DNA from: UBA4781 sp963674975
GTDB taxonomy: Bacteria; Chloroflexota; Anaerolineae; Anaerolineales; Anaerolineaceae
Direction of reading: 5' to 3'
DNA length: 64,000 nt
Assembly (NCBI GenBank): GCA_963674975.1
Contig: OY771913.1
Span: forward strand, 806,001-870,000
In this document: positions 9,380 through 18,623 of the stretch, one piece after another
Numbering within the stretch: position 1 is the first letter of the stretch
Layout of the letters: each line of letters starts with the position of its first letter
The notes under the pieces: model-generated
Databases searched by the model: none
What the model was told of the DNA's origin: nothing
Seen by the model: the letters and a program-made list of their open reading frames with translations, nothing else
Made by a program: the position numbers and the translations under genes

Positions 9380-10335
9380 TTTTTCTCCTTGAGTTTCATA
9401 TTTTTCGGATTTTTTCTAAGAATATAGAGCGGTCTTCCTTTTGCTTCATCATAGATGCGGCTAATATACTCTCCTATTATGCCCATAAATAATGATAACA
9501 ATCCTCCTAAAAACAGCAATAAAAATACTGTCCAACCCTGCCCCGGAAGGAAGGGTTTATTAACAATTGCGAACACAAATGCAAGGATGGCAAACAAAAA
9601 GCTGATGATCAATAAAACAGTTCCGATATATTCGGCGATCTGCAGCGGTAAAGTTGAAAAACCGGTGATAGCATTGAGTGCCAGCTGCAGCATCTTTTTA
9701 AGAGGGTATTTCGATTTCCCTGCGAAGCGTGATTTTCTATCGTATTTCACACCGATCTGGTTAAAACCTACCCAGGCAGACATACCGCGTAGAAAGCGCT
9801 GTTTTTCACGCATGGTATTCAAGGTAGAAAGAACTTCCCGATCAAGCAGGCGGAAATCTCCGGTATCAAGGGGAATACGGACATCCGTAATACGATCAAT
9901 TAAGCGGTAGAATGCCGCTGCGCTGGCGCGTTTGAACCAGGTTTCCCCTTCCCGCTCACGCCGGACGGCGTAGACCACCTCATATCCTTCTTTCCACTTA
10001 GCGATCAATTCAGGGATGACCTGCGGCGGGTCCTGCAGATCGGAATCAATAATGATCACCGCATCTCCACGCGCGTGATCCATACCGGCAGTCACCGCGA
10101 TCTGGTGACCGAAGTTCCTTGTAAAGATCAACGGAACAACATGGTTATCAGCTTCTGCAAGATCTAAAATGACCTTACGCGATCCATCTGATGAGCCATC
10201 ATCAACCAGCAGCAATTCCCATTCTTCCCCTACAGAATCCATCACCGATTTCAATACCTTGTAGAATTCCCCCAAACCATCCACTTCATTGAAAACCGGT
10301 GCGATCACTGAAAACTTTGGTTTGTGTTCTGCCAC
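9376..10335 (-). CDS. Glycosyltransferase family 2, polyprenyl-phosphate sugar transferase (GtrB/DPM1-like)
   Basis: A 319-residue GT-A enzyme that transfers a sugar from a nucleotide donor to polyprenyl phosphate at the membrane. Visible motifs are SVIAPVFNEVDGLGEFY at the N-terminus, LLLVDDGSSDGS, the metal-binding DSDLQDPPQVIPELI (DxD type), and two C-terminal transmembrane helices from about residue 232 onward, ending with GIIGEYISRIYDE. This architecture is that of GtrB/ArnC/DPM1-like proteins. It lies 13 bases after the threonine-synthase-like gene and overlaps the next. A cell-envelope gene in the middle of a catabolic run is unexpected. Confidence 0.9.
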   Translation of the reverse strand: MAEHKPKFSVIAPVFNEVDGLGEFYKVLKSVMDSVGEEWELLLVDDGSSDGSRKVILDLAEADNHVVPLIFTRNFGHQIAVTAGMDHARGDAVIIIDSDLQDPPQVIPELIAKWKEGYEVVYAVRREREGETWFKRASAAAFYRLIDRITDVRIPLDTGDFRLLDREVLSTLNTMREKQRFLRGMSAWVGFNQIGVKYDRKSRFAGKSKYPLKKMLQLALNAITGFSTLPLQIAEYIGTVLLIISFLFAILAFVFAIVNKPFLPGQGWTVFLLLFLGGLLSLFMGIIGEYISRIYDEAKGRPLYILRKNPKNMKLKEKK

Positions 10336-10348
10336 AATACTTTCCTTT

Positions 10349-11599
10349 TTAATGAACGTTCATGATCTTCTGCAGGGCTGCCATGCTTGGCTCGATCACC
10401 GGAGCCGCCGAAACTGCCTGCATGGCTGCCTTTACATCTTTCAAACCGCTGCCGGTAACCATACATACTACCGGATCATCATCATGAATTAACCCCATAT
10501 GGGATGCCTTCAACACACCCGCATACGAGGTCGATCCGGCTGGTTCGGCAAAGATACCAGCTTTTCCCAGGCTTCCAATAGCTTCCAGAATTTCCTGGTC
10601 GCTTACCTTGATGAATGCGCCATTGGTCTGTGTTGCAGCCCGCAGTGCGCGCAGCCCATCTCTGGGAAGATCAACCGAAATACTGTCTGCCAGCGTAGTT
10701 GCTTTCACGGGTTCAATTTTCTCCGTTTTCTTCTCAAAAGCATTGGCAATAGCAGCAGAATTTTCCGATTGAATACCGAATATCCTCGGTACCGAACCGA
10801 TCAGCCCAAGTTCCTGCAAATCCTTGAATCCTTTATGGATACCGGAGATGATGTTTCCATCACCTACCGATACAAATACGCATAATTTCTCTGAGAGTTT
10901 CTCATTCGCTAACATCACCTGCTCCCAGATCTCAAATGCCGCTGTTTTCTTGCCTTCCGCGGTAAAAGGATTATAGCCGGTGTTGCGGCAGTACCAGCCA
11001 AACTTTGCGGATGCTTCAACAGAAAGGTCGAAAGCCTGATCGTAGTTTCCATCCACCAGAATCACCTGCGCACCAAATACCAGCAGCTGGGCTATTTTAG
11101 CTTGCGGGGCGCTTTTCGGTGCAAAGATGACCGCTTTTTGTCCGCAGGCGGCTGCCATACCTGCCAGTGCAGCTCCCGCGTTTCCGGTAGAAGCGGTTAC
11201 AACCACATCTGCATGGATCTCTCTGGCTCTGGCGACCACCACGGCACTGGCGCGGTCTTTGAAAGACGCAGTAGGATTGCGCCCATCATCTTTGATCCAG
11301 AGATGTTTCAAGCCGCTTTGATCTGACAGCAGTGGAGGTTGATAGACAGGCGTCCAGCCTACCGCATGAAGTGGAGTTCTTTCAAAACCGGGATCTGAAA
11401 CTGGCAGCAGGGGCAAGTAGCGCCAGATGGAAAAATCACGTGAAGTTGTGATCTGATCAACAAGCGGCTGCTTTTTCAGGGCTTCATAGTCCAGCAGGAT
11501 ATCCATATTCCCCCCGTCATGGGGGCAGGTATAAAAGACATCCTGCGGTTCAAATGTTGTCTGACAAATAGAGCAGCGATAGGCATGAAATTTTTTCAT
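10349..11599 (-). CDS. Threonine-synthase-like PLP enzyme
   Basis: A 416-residue protein with an N-terminal zinc-ribbon-like pair of cysteines (YRCSICQTTF then YTCPHDGG), as in the archaeal/actinobacterial type of threonine synthase. The PLP lysine is in GRNPTASFKDRASAVV and the glycine loop in VVTASTGNAGAALAG. Threonine synthase converts O-phosphohomoserine to threonine, and true ThrC is the simplest call. The same fold also covers diaminopropionate and cysteate lyases. Placement directly after a nucleoside transporter and near carbamoyl-transfer genes makes an alternative lyase role worth considering. It is separated by nine bases from the permease gene before it. Confidence 0.8.
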   Translation of the reverse strand: MKKFHAYRCSICQTTFEPQDVFYTCPHDGGNMDILLDYEALKKQPLVDQITTSRDFSIWRYLPLLPVSDPGFERTPLHAVGWTPVYQPPLLSDQSGLKHLWIKDDGRNPTASFKDRASAVVVARAREIHADVVVTASTGNAGAALAGMAAACGQKAVIFAPKSAPQAKIAQLLVFGAQVILVDGNYDQAFDLSVEASAKFGWYCRNTGYNPFTAEGKKTAAFEIWEQVMLANEKLSEKLCVFVSVGDGNIISGIHKGFKDLQELGLIGSVPRIFGIQSENSAAIANAFEKKTEKIEPVKATTLADSISVDLPRDGLRALRAATQTNGAFIKVSDQEILEAIGSLGKAGIFAEPAGSTSYAGVLKASHMGLIHDDDPVVCMVTGSGLKDVKAAMQAVSAAPVIEPSMAALQKIMNVH

Positions 11600-11608
11600 G
11601 CCTATATT

Positions 11609-12601
11609 CTACACGTTCCTAAATGGAATGCCTAGTGAAGAGGGTGCCGGATTACGGCGTTTCCCTTTCAAAGAGAAAAATTCATAAATTGGGTGTGGAA
11701 GCAGCCTGATCAGGCTTTCAAACCACTCTGCATTTTTAAAATTTACAAAGACCAGGGTCAGGATCATCAATGGGAAAGGTGCAACCTGCAGTACCTGCGA
11801 AGGAACCCCGGACAGTTTTGTCTGATATGCCAGCCCAAACCAGCGCAGAAATTCGAAAAGATATGCACCCAGCGCAACTCGCAGCGGATTCCAGCCGCCA
11901 AAGATGGTGATCGCCAGCACGATCCAGCCAATGCCGTCCAAACCGGTCATGGAGCCTTTCCAGCCCGGTTTCAATCCCAGCGAATAGATTGGACCTGCCA
12001 GCCCAACCATGGCACTCCCCAGTATGGTATAGATGTAGCGCACCCGGTTAACATTGATCCCACGGGCAAAGGCAGCTTCCGGTCTTTCTCCCACAGAGCG
12101 CAGGATCAATCCGGGACGCGTCTTATGGATCCAGAACAACGCCGCAGCAATACAGATCAGACTGAGATAGCAGATCACCGTTTGGTCAAAGAACAGCGCA
12201 CCAAGAATAGGAATTTCACTCAAATACGGGATGGGAGCTGAATGGATCACCGGAGCGCTCAATCCCATGAAATCATTCCCCATAAAATAAGAAAGATCAC
12301 GGCAGAGAAACGCCAGCACCAAACCCACTGCAACCTGCGATTGGTTCAGGGCAATAGTGCAGAACGCCAGAATGAATCCAACCAGCGCGCCGACGAGCAT
12401 ACCCGTCAGGTAACCGACGATTAGACTGTTCGCTTCATACGCCGCCGCAAAACCCACCATGGCAGATAAAACAATAATTCCATTAACTGCAAGATTCAGC
12501 ATGCCCGATTTTTCGGTCAGGTTTTCACCGATCGCTGCGATCACAATAGGGGCAGCAGATGCAACTACGCCCGCCATGCCGATCAGGAAATCACTTCCCA
12601 T
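11609..12601 (-). CDS. Nucleoside-type ABC transporter permease (second)
   Basis: A 330-residue inner-membrane permease of the BPD_transp_2 type, related to YufQ/NupQ/RnsD. It has about 8-9 transmembrane segments. The N-terminus PIVIAAIGENLTEKSGMLNL is the hallmark of this subfamily, followed by GLDGIGWIVLAITIFGGWNP near residue 220. It overlaps the preceding permease gene by 11 bases and is the last transporter gene of the set (BMP, ATPase, two permeases). The transporter imports nucleosides or free purines in characterised relatives. The exact ligand is not determined by sequence. Confidence 0.9.
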   Translation of the reverse strand: MGSDFLIGMAGVVASAAPIVIAAIGENLTEKSGMLNLAVNGIIVLSAMVGFAAAYEANSLIVGYLTGMLVGALVGFILAFCTIALNQSQVAVGLVLAFLCRDLSYFMGNDFMGLSAPVIHSAPIPYLSEIPILGALFFDQTVICYLSLICIAAALFWIHKTRPGLILRSVGERPEAAFARGINVNRVRYIYTILGSAMVGLAGPIYSLGLKPGWKGSMTGLDGIGWIVLAITIFGGWNPLRVALGAYLFEFLRWFGLAYQTKLSGVPSQVLQVAPFPLMILTLVFVNFKNAEWFESLIRLLPHPIYEFFSLKGKRRNPAPSSLGIPFRNV

Positions 12602-13676
12602 CTTCTCCTCCTTCTCTTTTGCTCAAAAATCGCTGTTTCACTCCATTTGCAATCAGGAAGAAAAGCACCAGCGCAGTCTGCAGCACACCGGAAAGCGTCG
12701 AATCCAGGTGCAGATCAATGGGCAGCTGGATCCCGCCAATATTTAAAATCGAAAAGAGATATGCCACCAGCAGTGATAGGATGAAATCACTGTTCGCCAG
12801 CATGGCAACCAGCATTGCCAGAAAACCATAACCGGAAGAAATAGATGGTATCAGGCGGTGATAAACACCCACCACCTGCAGCGCTCCAGCCAGTCCGGCA
12901 ATTCCACCGCACAGGAGCATCGCTTCCATCATGACCTTTTTGGTTTGAATTCCCATCAAGCGCGCTGCTTCAAGATTCTTCCCGATGGCTTTAATTTGAA
13001 TACCGAAGCGGGTCTTCTTGAGCAGGATGAAAAGACCCACAAAAACTACTACCACCAGAACAATCGACCAGGTACTCAAACGATAACCGGGTATCTGGAC
13101 AAGCCATAACTTTTCATCAAAAGGTTCGGTACCGCTCATCGAGCCGATTCCCGGTCGCTTCCAGGGGCCAAAGATAAGCCAGAGAGAAAGAGCCGTGGCA
13201 ACAAAATTCAGTCCCACTCCGGCAAAGATCTCATTCACACCACAGTAAAGGCGCAAAATACCGGTCAATGAAGCCCAGATCGCCCCGCCAATGATCCCCA
13301 TCAAACAGGAGAAGACAATGATGAGTGCAGGAGAAATGCTCGAGTCCTGCAGCAAGCGCATCACCCAGGTGGTGAAAATTCCTCCGAGCATGATCTGCCC
13401 TTCAATACCCAGATTCCACAACCCTGCGGTAAATGTGATAATCAGTGCGCCTGTCGCCAGAGAGAGCGGCGCCCATACTACAAGACCATTGGCGATCTTG
13501 GTTGAACTCCCAAACGCACCTTGAATGATGGTTTGAAAGGTCAATCCCGATTGAGCGCCGGATATCCATAGAATGATCGAGACAAAAATCAACGCTCCCA
13601 ATATTGCAGCAGAAGAGTGCAGTAATGACGAGGAGAACCGTTTCATCCAATTAGTCCCCTTTTCTTTTCCTACCAT
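12591..13676 (-). CDS. Nucleoside-type ABC transporter permease (first)
   Basis: A 361-residue permease of the YufP/NupP/RnsC type with about 10 hydrophobic segments. It has the family pattern GLWNLGIEGQIMLGGIFTTW around residues 85-105 and a conserved cytoplasmic loop TRFGIQIKAIGKNLEAARLMG, where it would contact the ATPase. It overlaps the ATPase gene by seven bases and the second permease by 11, which implies coupled translation and balanced subunit levels. Together the two permeases make the membrane channel of the transporter. Confidence 0.9.
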   Translation of the reverse strand: MVGKEKGTNWMKRFSSSLLHSSAAILGALIFVSIILWISGAQSGLTFQTIIQGAFGSSTKIANGLVVWAPLSLATGALIITFTAGLWNLGIEGQIMLGGIFTTWVMRLLQDSSISPALIIVFSCLMGIIGGAIWASLTGILRLYCGVNEIFAGVGLNFVATALSLWLIFGPWKRPGIGSMSGTEPFDEKLWLVQIPGYRLSTWSIVLVVVVFVGLFILLKKTRFGIQIKAIGKNLEAARLMGIQTKKVMMEAMLLCGGIAGLAGALQVVGVYHRLIPSISSGYGFLAMLVAMLANSDFILSLLVAYLFSILNIGGIQLPIDLHLDSTLSGVLQTALVLFFLIANGVKQRFLSKREGGEDGK

Positions 13677-15133
13677 CCTTCTCCTCCAATCAAAGCACCC
13701 AATTTTTCTGAATTCATTTCCTGCGACGAAAATGGTTGAGAGATCTTTCCTCCGAAGAAAACCACAATGCGGTTGCTGAAACGCAGCAGTTCATCGATAT
13801 CTGCAGAAGCGAAGATGATGCTGGCTCCTTTTTCGCAGCGGTCGTGTAATTTATTCCACATCCAGTTGGTTGATTCGATATCCAGCCCGCGGGTCGGATT
13901 TTCCAGCAGCAAGAGCCTGGCTTTTTCATGCAGCATAGCCAGCAGCAAACGCTGCTGGTTGCCTCCTGATAATTCTTCCGCCATAGACTGCGGAAAGCCC
14001 TTGATGGCAAAATCTTTAATGCGGGATCGGGTTACCTTTTGTGCACGATCGCGATCTACAAAGAAATCATCTTTCCCCAGGGAAAGTATAAAATGTTCTT
14101 CCAGGGTCATCCCTCGGATCAATCCCTCTTCCATTCTAGCCGCGGGCATGAAATAGATACCCAGTTTTATAAAATCGTGCGGGGAGTTCCCGCGAATGGG
14201 AACCCCGCCATCCAGGATCATACCCTCTACCGGTTTCTCTAAACCTGCCAACGTACGCAGGAAAGTTTTCTGTCCGGAACCTTCCATACCTGCCAGACCC
14301 AGGATCTCTCCTTTATGAATAGCTAAGTTCACAGGGTTGGAGAAAAAGCGAGGATCTTTGATAACCATATCCTGTATTCCAAAAAGCGGACTGGCTTCTG
14401 AAACATCTCCCGGGCTTTCCAGATCGATGTTCCTTCCAAACATAAGTTTGATCAAGGAAGAAGAACCGCAGGGAATGGCTACCTCTCCCACCAGTTTCCC
14501 CTGCCGCAGTACAATCGTCCGCTGACAGAGGTCATTCACCTCGCTGAGTTTATGCGTAACAAAAATAACGGTTTTCCCCATAGATGCGAGTTTTTTCAAT
14601 AAAATGAATAATTGCTTCTTTTGTTGAGCGCTGATGCCGGTGGTTGGTTCATCAAGAATGATCAACTCGGAGCCAAATAATAAAAGCCGCAAGATCTCCA
14701 ACTGCTGACGTTCACCAATGCTCAGGTTTCCCACCAGATCGCTCAGATCGAAATGGAATCCCAATTCGTCTTCCATTTCTGCAACCTTCTTTTTAAAACC
14801 CCTCTTTTTTATAAGAAATCCATTTTGCATGCCAAGGTACAGGTTATCGAAGATAGTAAGCATGGGAAAATCCAGGGGATCCTGCGCAAGCATACCGATC
14901 CCCAACCCCAGCGCGGTATTGGCTGAATCATAATGCACCGGTTTCTCATCGATCAAAATTTCCCCTGAATCATAGGGCTGCAATCCAGCCAGGATTTTCA
15001 TCAGGGTCGTTTTACCGGCTCCGTTCTCTCCAAGAACTCCCAGGATCTCACCTGTCTCAACCGTTAGAGAAATTCCATCATTGGCATGCACTTTTCCAAA
15101 CGATTTATGAATGTTTCTAATCTCAATTTTCAT
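13670..15133 (-). CDS. Nucleoside-type ABC transporter ATPase with two nucleotide-binding domains
   Basis: A 487-residue double ATPase of the YufO/NupO/RnsB type. Domain 1 has Walker A GVLGENGAGKTTLMKIL, signature LSIGERQQLEILRLL and Walker B ELIILDEPT. Domain 2 has a modified Walker A (GLAGMEGSGQKTFLRTL), signature LSGGNQQRLLLA and LLLLENPTRGLD. Degeneracy in the second domain (Gly-Gln-Lys-Thr, and Asn in Walker B) is usual in this family. There is no convincing Shine-Dalgarno site before the ATG at 15133, and a strong hairpin lies in the gap from the binding-protein gene. Confidence 0.92.
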   Translation of the reverse strand: MKIEIRNIHKSFGKVHANDGISLTVETGEILGVLGENGAGKTTLMKILAGLQPYDSGEILIDEKPVHYDSANTALGLGIGMLAQDPLDFPMLTIFDNLYLGMQNGFLIKKRGFKKKVAEMEDELGFHFDLSDLVGNLSIGERQQLEILRLLLFGSELIILDEPTTGISAQQKKQLFILLKKLASMGKTVIFVTHKLSEVNDLCQRTIVLRQGKLVGEVAIPCGSSSLIKLMFGRNIDLESPGDVSEASPLFGIQDMVIKDPRFFSNPVNLAIHKGEILGLAGMEGSGQKTFLRTLAGLEKPVEGMILDGGVPIRGNSPHDFIKLGIYFMPAARMEEGLIRGMTLEEHFILSLGKDDFFVDRDRAQKVTRSRIKDFAIKGFPQSMAEELSGGNQQRLLLAMLHEKARLLLLENPTRGLDIESTNWMWNKLHDRCEKGASIIFASADIDELLRFSNRIVVFFGGKISQPFSSQEMNSEKLGALIGGEGW

Positions 15134-15152
15134 AGTTTTATTAAAAGCGATA

Positions 15153-15183
15153 AGAAGGGAAAAACAAATAGTTTTTCCCTTCT
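15153..15183 (-). promoter_or_regulatory. Perfect 13-bp hairpin between binding-protein and ATPase genes
   Basis: The arms AGAAGGGAAAAAC and GTTTTTCCCTTCT are exact inverted copies around a five-base loop (15166-15170). In the direction of transcription the stem is followed by a short mixed T-rich tract, not a clean T run. It is likely a partial terminator or RNA-stabilising stem that keeps the solute-binding protein more abundant than the membrane subunits, a common design in binding-protein operons. The effect is inferred. Confidence 0.7.
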
Positions 15184-15199
15184 ATTTTACATATAGAGT

Positions 15200-16456
15200 T
15201 TATTCAGCGGATGTGCTTAATCCGACCATGCCCTCGAGCAATTGAGGCAGGTACCAGATCTGGAAGTCGGTGGCGACTTCGCCATCAGCCAAATAGGCGG
15301 TTCCATCCTGCAAATTCAGCGGACCGGTCCAGAGATTCAATCCACCAGCCAGAGCGGCGACAAATTCATCGACCTTGGCACTGTTCTCTTCAGATAACGC
15401 AGTGCCATTCACAAAGCCCATGCTTGAAGTATCGGCATTGTTGATGTCCGTCCAATCAGGAGCAACGAAATCAAAACTGGGTGCATAGGTGCCATCCATA
15501 ACTGACTGGATGTATGCTACATAGCCGGGACCCCAATTGTAGTAAGGAACACCCAGGCAAACATCAGGAGCCTGTTCACATGCACCTTCGAAATCATAAG
15601 GAACTGCATATACGGTGCTGCCTTCATCGGTGAATTTCTTCGCTTCGGTCAGCGCTTCAGTTGTATCGATTCCGGAAATAACTACATCGAAATCACGGCT
15701 GAAGAAATCATCAGCAACCTGGGTTGGGTCAGAGGTAACACCGGGGATATTGAACCAGAAGCCGATCCATTTCACTTCGAAAGTCAAATCGGCTGCGTCT
15801 TTTCCGGCGACTTCTGTCCAGCAGTATTCTGCGCCCAGGTAAGCGGAGGCAGCTAATCTGCGAGTTTCTTCATTGATCAATGGTCCAAGATAACCAATTT
15901 TTCCCGTGGTTGAGGTAAGAGCTGCAGCACAACCGGCAATTTCTTTTCCGTATTCCATGCGTGCCATCACATTGGTCAGGTTATCTAAACCTTGATATGC
16001 CTTTCCTTCTTCCCAGGCACCATCACCGGTAGCATGAATGACAACAATATCAGGATGTGCGGCTGCGAATTCATGCGCGCTGTCTTTCATATCATCCGAA
16101 CTGAAGATGATCACTTTTGCGCCTTTTTCAACCAATTCTTCAGCTAATTGAGCGGGAGTTGTTCCGGGGCGGTCAGAAGTATTTACTTTGTCGATATAAA
16201 CCATCTCGGTGCCCGGAATATTTTCTTCGACATAAAGCCCTGCTTCATAATGTGCCTGACTCCAACCCTGATCGTTATAGGCACCTACCATTAATACACC
16301 GAAGACAAAATTTTCCGCTTCCTCCACTGCAGCATCTTCAGCTTCAGCAGCAGGTTCGGTGGCGGCGGGCTCACTTGTTTTTGTTGCACACGCGGTAAGC
16401 AGCAGTGTAGCTACAACCAGCAGCGCAACGATCGTTTTCATTTTTTTAAAGAACAT
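15200..16456 (-). CDS. BMP/PnrA family substrate-binding lipoprotein
   Basis: A 418-residue binding protein for nucleosides or related compounds, anchored outside the membrane. The start is set at 16456, where GGAGGAG precedes the ATG by a few bases; an upstream in-frame start would add 29 residues with no signal-peptide character. MFFKKMKTIVALLVVATLLL is a signal peptide ending in the lipobox LTAC, then a Thr/Glu/Ala-rich linker to about residue 50. The ligand-binding domain starts FVFGVLMVGAYNDQGWSQAH, with the BMP-family phrases KVIIFSSDDM and IGYLGPL. It heads the transporter genes. A candidate operator lies upstream at 16589-16602. Confidence 0.92.
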   Translation of the reverse strand: MFFKKMKTIVALLVVATLLLTACATKTSEPAATEPAAEAEDAAVEEAENFVFGVLMVGAYNDQGWSQAHYEAGLYVEENIPGTEMVYIDKVNTSDRPGTTPAQLAEELVEKGAKVIIFSSDDMKDSAHEFAAAHPDIVVIHATGDGAWEEGKAYQGLDNLTNVMARMEYGKEIAGCAAALTSTTGKIGYLGPLINEETRRLAASAYLGAEYCWTEVAGKDAADLTFEVKWIGFWFNIPGVTSDPTQVADDFFSRDFDVVISGIDTTEALTEAKKFTDEGSTVYAVPYDFEGACEQAPDVCLGVPYYNWGPGYVAYIQSVMDGTYAPSFDFVAPDWTDINNADTSSMGFVNGTALSEENSAKVDEFVAALAGGLNLWTGPLNLQDGTAYLADGEVATDFQIWYLPQLLEGMVGLSTSAE

Positions 16457-16588
16457 CGTCTCCTCCATTGAATTTTGTGTAAAACAAAAAGACCCGTTTA
16501 ATGTTCGATACGCACCTCTCTTCCTGTGTTTTGTGACAACCACAAAACAACCACCAGCGCATTTTACATCAACAGGTCTTATCTTTCA

Positions 16589-16602
16589 ATTGTATAGACA
16601 AT
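16589..16602. promoter_or_regulatory. Candidate GntR (HutC/UTRA) operator upstream of the transporter
   Basis: ATTGT-ATAG-ACAAT is an inverted repeat containing GTATAGAC, which fits the HutC-subfamily half-site pattern GT-N-TA-N-AC. It sits about 130 bases upstream of the binding-protein start, just after the carbamate kinase gene, and matches the TTGT...ACAA core of the palindrome at 21770-21802. Binding by the cluster's own UTRA regulator is inferred. Confidence 0.5.
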
Positions 16603-16626
16603 ATTTTAAGGTACTTCTCACAAATT

Positions 16627-17583
16627 CTAGTCTGGTTCGATCACTGTTCCCGTCTCGCCCTTCAAAGCATGCCCAATATTCTCGGGGTTGGTGATGATGG
16701 CTTTCTTTCCACCTGCTTCAAGATACCAGATGATCGCCTGCATCTTAGGAGCCATGGATCCTTTGGCAAAATGCGTCCCTTCTGCCAGATATTTTTTAGC
16801 TTCAGAAAGGGTTAGATGATCGATGTCTTTTTGGTCAGGTTTACCATAATTCAAAGCGACCTTCTCTACTGCGGTAGAGATAAGGAAAAGATCAGCATGA
16901 ATAGCACGTGCAAGAAAACTACTGGCGTAATCTTTATCGATCACTGCTGCAGCTCCAATATATTCATGGTTTCCATTATCGATAACTGGAATACCGCCGC
17001 CACCTACTGTGATGACGATCACTCCCGCATTGATGAGGGCTTTGATCGCTTCCAATTCAACCACATCCTGAGGAAGCGGAGAAGCAACCACACGCCGCCA
17101 ACCTCTACCAGCATCTTCTACCACATTCCAACCCATCTCATTCTCTTTTTGTTTTGCAGTGGCTTCATCCATGAAACCACCGATCGGTTTTGTCGGATTG
17201 GAAAATGCTTTGTCGTTTTTATCAACTAAAGTTTGTGTGATCACAGCCGCAACCGGTTTATTGATCTTGCGGCGATACAGCTCATTCTGCAGATTCTGCG
17301 CCAGGGAATACCCAATGGCACCCTGGCTATCGGCACCACAAACATCGAGAGGTACTTCATGCATACCTTCATACTTATGGGCTATTTCTGAGCGGCGTAA
17401 AATGAAACCAACCTGCGGACCATTTCCATGCCCAATGGCAACATCCCAGCCCGATTCGATCATATCTGCTATATGATATGTGGTTTCCCTGGCTGCATCA
17501 TATTGACTTTCTACTGATACATTGTTTTTATCTTTAATTAATGAATTACCACCAATTGCTATAACTGCTACCTGTTTTCCCAT
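16627..17583 (-). CDS. arcC: Carbamate kinase
   Basis: A 318-residue enzyme that makes ATP and carbamate (then NH3 and CO2) from carbamoyl phosphate and ADP in the cytoplasm. Family motifs are IAIGGNSL at the start, GHGNGPQVGFILRRSE, GRGWRRVVASPLP, VGGGGIPV and GAAAVIDKDYASSFLA. Length matches ArcC/YqeA. It follows the YgeW-like carbamoyltransferase gene after four bases, a pairing seen in fermentative ureide breakdown, where the carbamoyl group is moved to phosphate and then used for substrate-level phosphorylation. No arginine deiminase lies nearby, so a purine or ureide source of carbamoyl phosphate is more likely than arginine. Confidence 0.95.
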   Translation of the reverse strand: MGKQVAVIAIGGNSLIKDKNNVSVESQYDAARETTYHIADMIESGWDVAIGHGNGPQVGFILRRSEIAHKYEGMHEVPLDVCGADSQGAIGYSLAQNLQNELYRRKINKPVAAVITQTLVDKNDKAFSNPTKPIGGFMDEATAKQKENEMGWNVVEDAGRGWRRVVASPLPQDVVELEAIKALINAGVIVITVGGGGIPVIDNGNHEYIGAAAVIDKDYASSFLARAIHADLFLISTAVEKVALNYGKPDQKDIDHLTLSEAKKYLAEGTHFAKGSMAPKMQAIIWYLEAGGKKAIITNPENIGHALKGETGTVIEPD

Positions 17584-17587
17584 ATTT

Positions 17588-18568
17588 TTATCCCATCGTT
17601 AAAGCCATGACGGCTTTTTGTGCATGCAGCCGGTTCTCGGCTTCATCAAATACCACAGAATGTGGTCCATCGATCACGCCATCGGTCACTTCAACATTCC
17701 GGTCAGCTGGCAGGGGATGCATATAAATTGCATCTTCTTTTGCCTTCGCAATACGCTCTTCGCTGGTAATCCAGCTGGAATATTTCTTTGTGATCTCAGC
17801 GCCTTTCTCTGCATCGGACGTGTATACTAATGGACCCCAGGATTTTGCATACACAATATCGGCATCCTTGAAACCTTCATCCATATCATTGACGACCTCA
17901 AAACCAGTGCCGTATTTCTTTGCTTCGGCTTTCGCCTGTTCCATGATTTCAGGCATTAGAGCAAATTCCGGTGGGTGAGCAAGAGTGATATCCAATCCAA
18001 AACGCGGCATCTGCAGGATCAGGCTCTGGGGGACAGAGATGGGTTTGGAATACGATTTGGCGTACGCCCAGGAAACAACCATCTTCTTTTTCCGCAGATC
18101 ACGTCCTTTTTTCTCCATGATGGTCATTAGATCTGCCAGACACTGGAAGGGATGATAGATCTCGCACTGCATATTCAAAACAGGTACACGAGAAGCCTGT
18201 GCTACCAGATTTAGATAGCGATTCCCCACTCCCCAATCGCAGTGGCGAATGGCAATGCCGTCAAAATAACGCCCGAAAATATCTCCAATCTCTTTCTCGG
18301 TATCTCCGTGCGATATCTGGGTAGATTTGCTTTCAATGAAAGCCGCATGTCCACCCAACTGCGCCATGCCGGCTTCAAATGAACCACGGGTGCGGGTGCT
18401 GCTGAAGAAGAACAGCATCGCCAGCACTTTATCACGCAGGTAGGCATGGGGTTCATTCAAAGCACGCTTGCGTTTCAAATCCCAGGCTACATCCAGTACG
18501 GTTTCCACTTCCTCTTTGGTGAAATCAAGATCTCCGATCAGGTCTCGTCCATGTAAATTCGTTTGCAT
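17588..18568 (-). CDS. ygeW: Knotted carbamoyltransferase, YgeW/OTC-like
   Basis: A 326-residue transcarbamylase. The carbamoyl-phosphate site is intact (FFSSTRTRGSFEAGMAQLGG) and so is YHPFQCLADLMTI, equivalent to the HPxQ motif. The C-terminal motif is HPLPADRN rather than the HCLPA of ornithine carbamoyltransferase, so the ornithine-binding Cys is replaced. ADIVYAKSWGPLVYTSD resembles the proline/tryptophan-rich segment of the knotted YgeW and acetylornithine/succinylornithine types. A clear SD (AAGGAGATAGT) precedes the start. Next to carbamate kinase it most likely works backward, releasing carbamoyl phosphate from an N-carbamoyl compound. The exact substrate of YgeW proteins is not certain. 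Confidence 0.82.
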   Translation of the reverse strand: MQTNLHGRDLIGDLDFTKEEVETVLDVAWDLKRKRALNEPHAYLRDKVLAMLFFFSSTRTRGSFEAGMAQLGGHAAFIESKSTQISHGDTEKEIGDIFGRYFDGIAIRHCDWGVGNRYLNLVAQASRVPVLNMQCEIYHPFQCLADLMTIMEKKGRDLRKKKMVVSWAYAKSYSKPISVPQSLILQMPRFGLDITLAHPPEFALMPEIMEQAKAEAKKYGTGFEVVNDMDEGFKDADIVYAKSWGPLVYTSDAEKGAEITKKYSSWITSEERIAKAKEDAIYMHPLPADRNVEVTDGVIDGPHSVVFDEAENRLHAQKAVMALTMG

Positions 18569-18588
18569 ACTATCTCCTTTATCTATCA

Positions 18589-18612
18589 GGCGGGATGATC
18601 GATCATCCCGCC
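18589..18612. repeat. Perfect 24-bp palindrome between the two carbamoyltransferase genes
   Basis: GGCGGGATGATC is followed at once by its exact reverse complement, with no spacer. It lies 11 bases downstream of one stop codon and just upstream of the ribosome site of the next gene. No T run follows, so a terminator is unlikely. It may be an RNA processing or stability element, or an operator. Confidence 0.75.
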
Positions 18613-18623
18613 CTCAAGTATGT

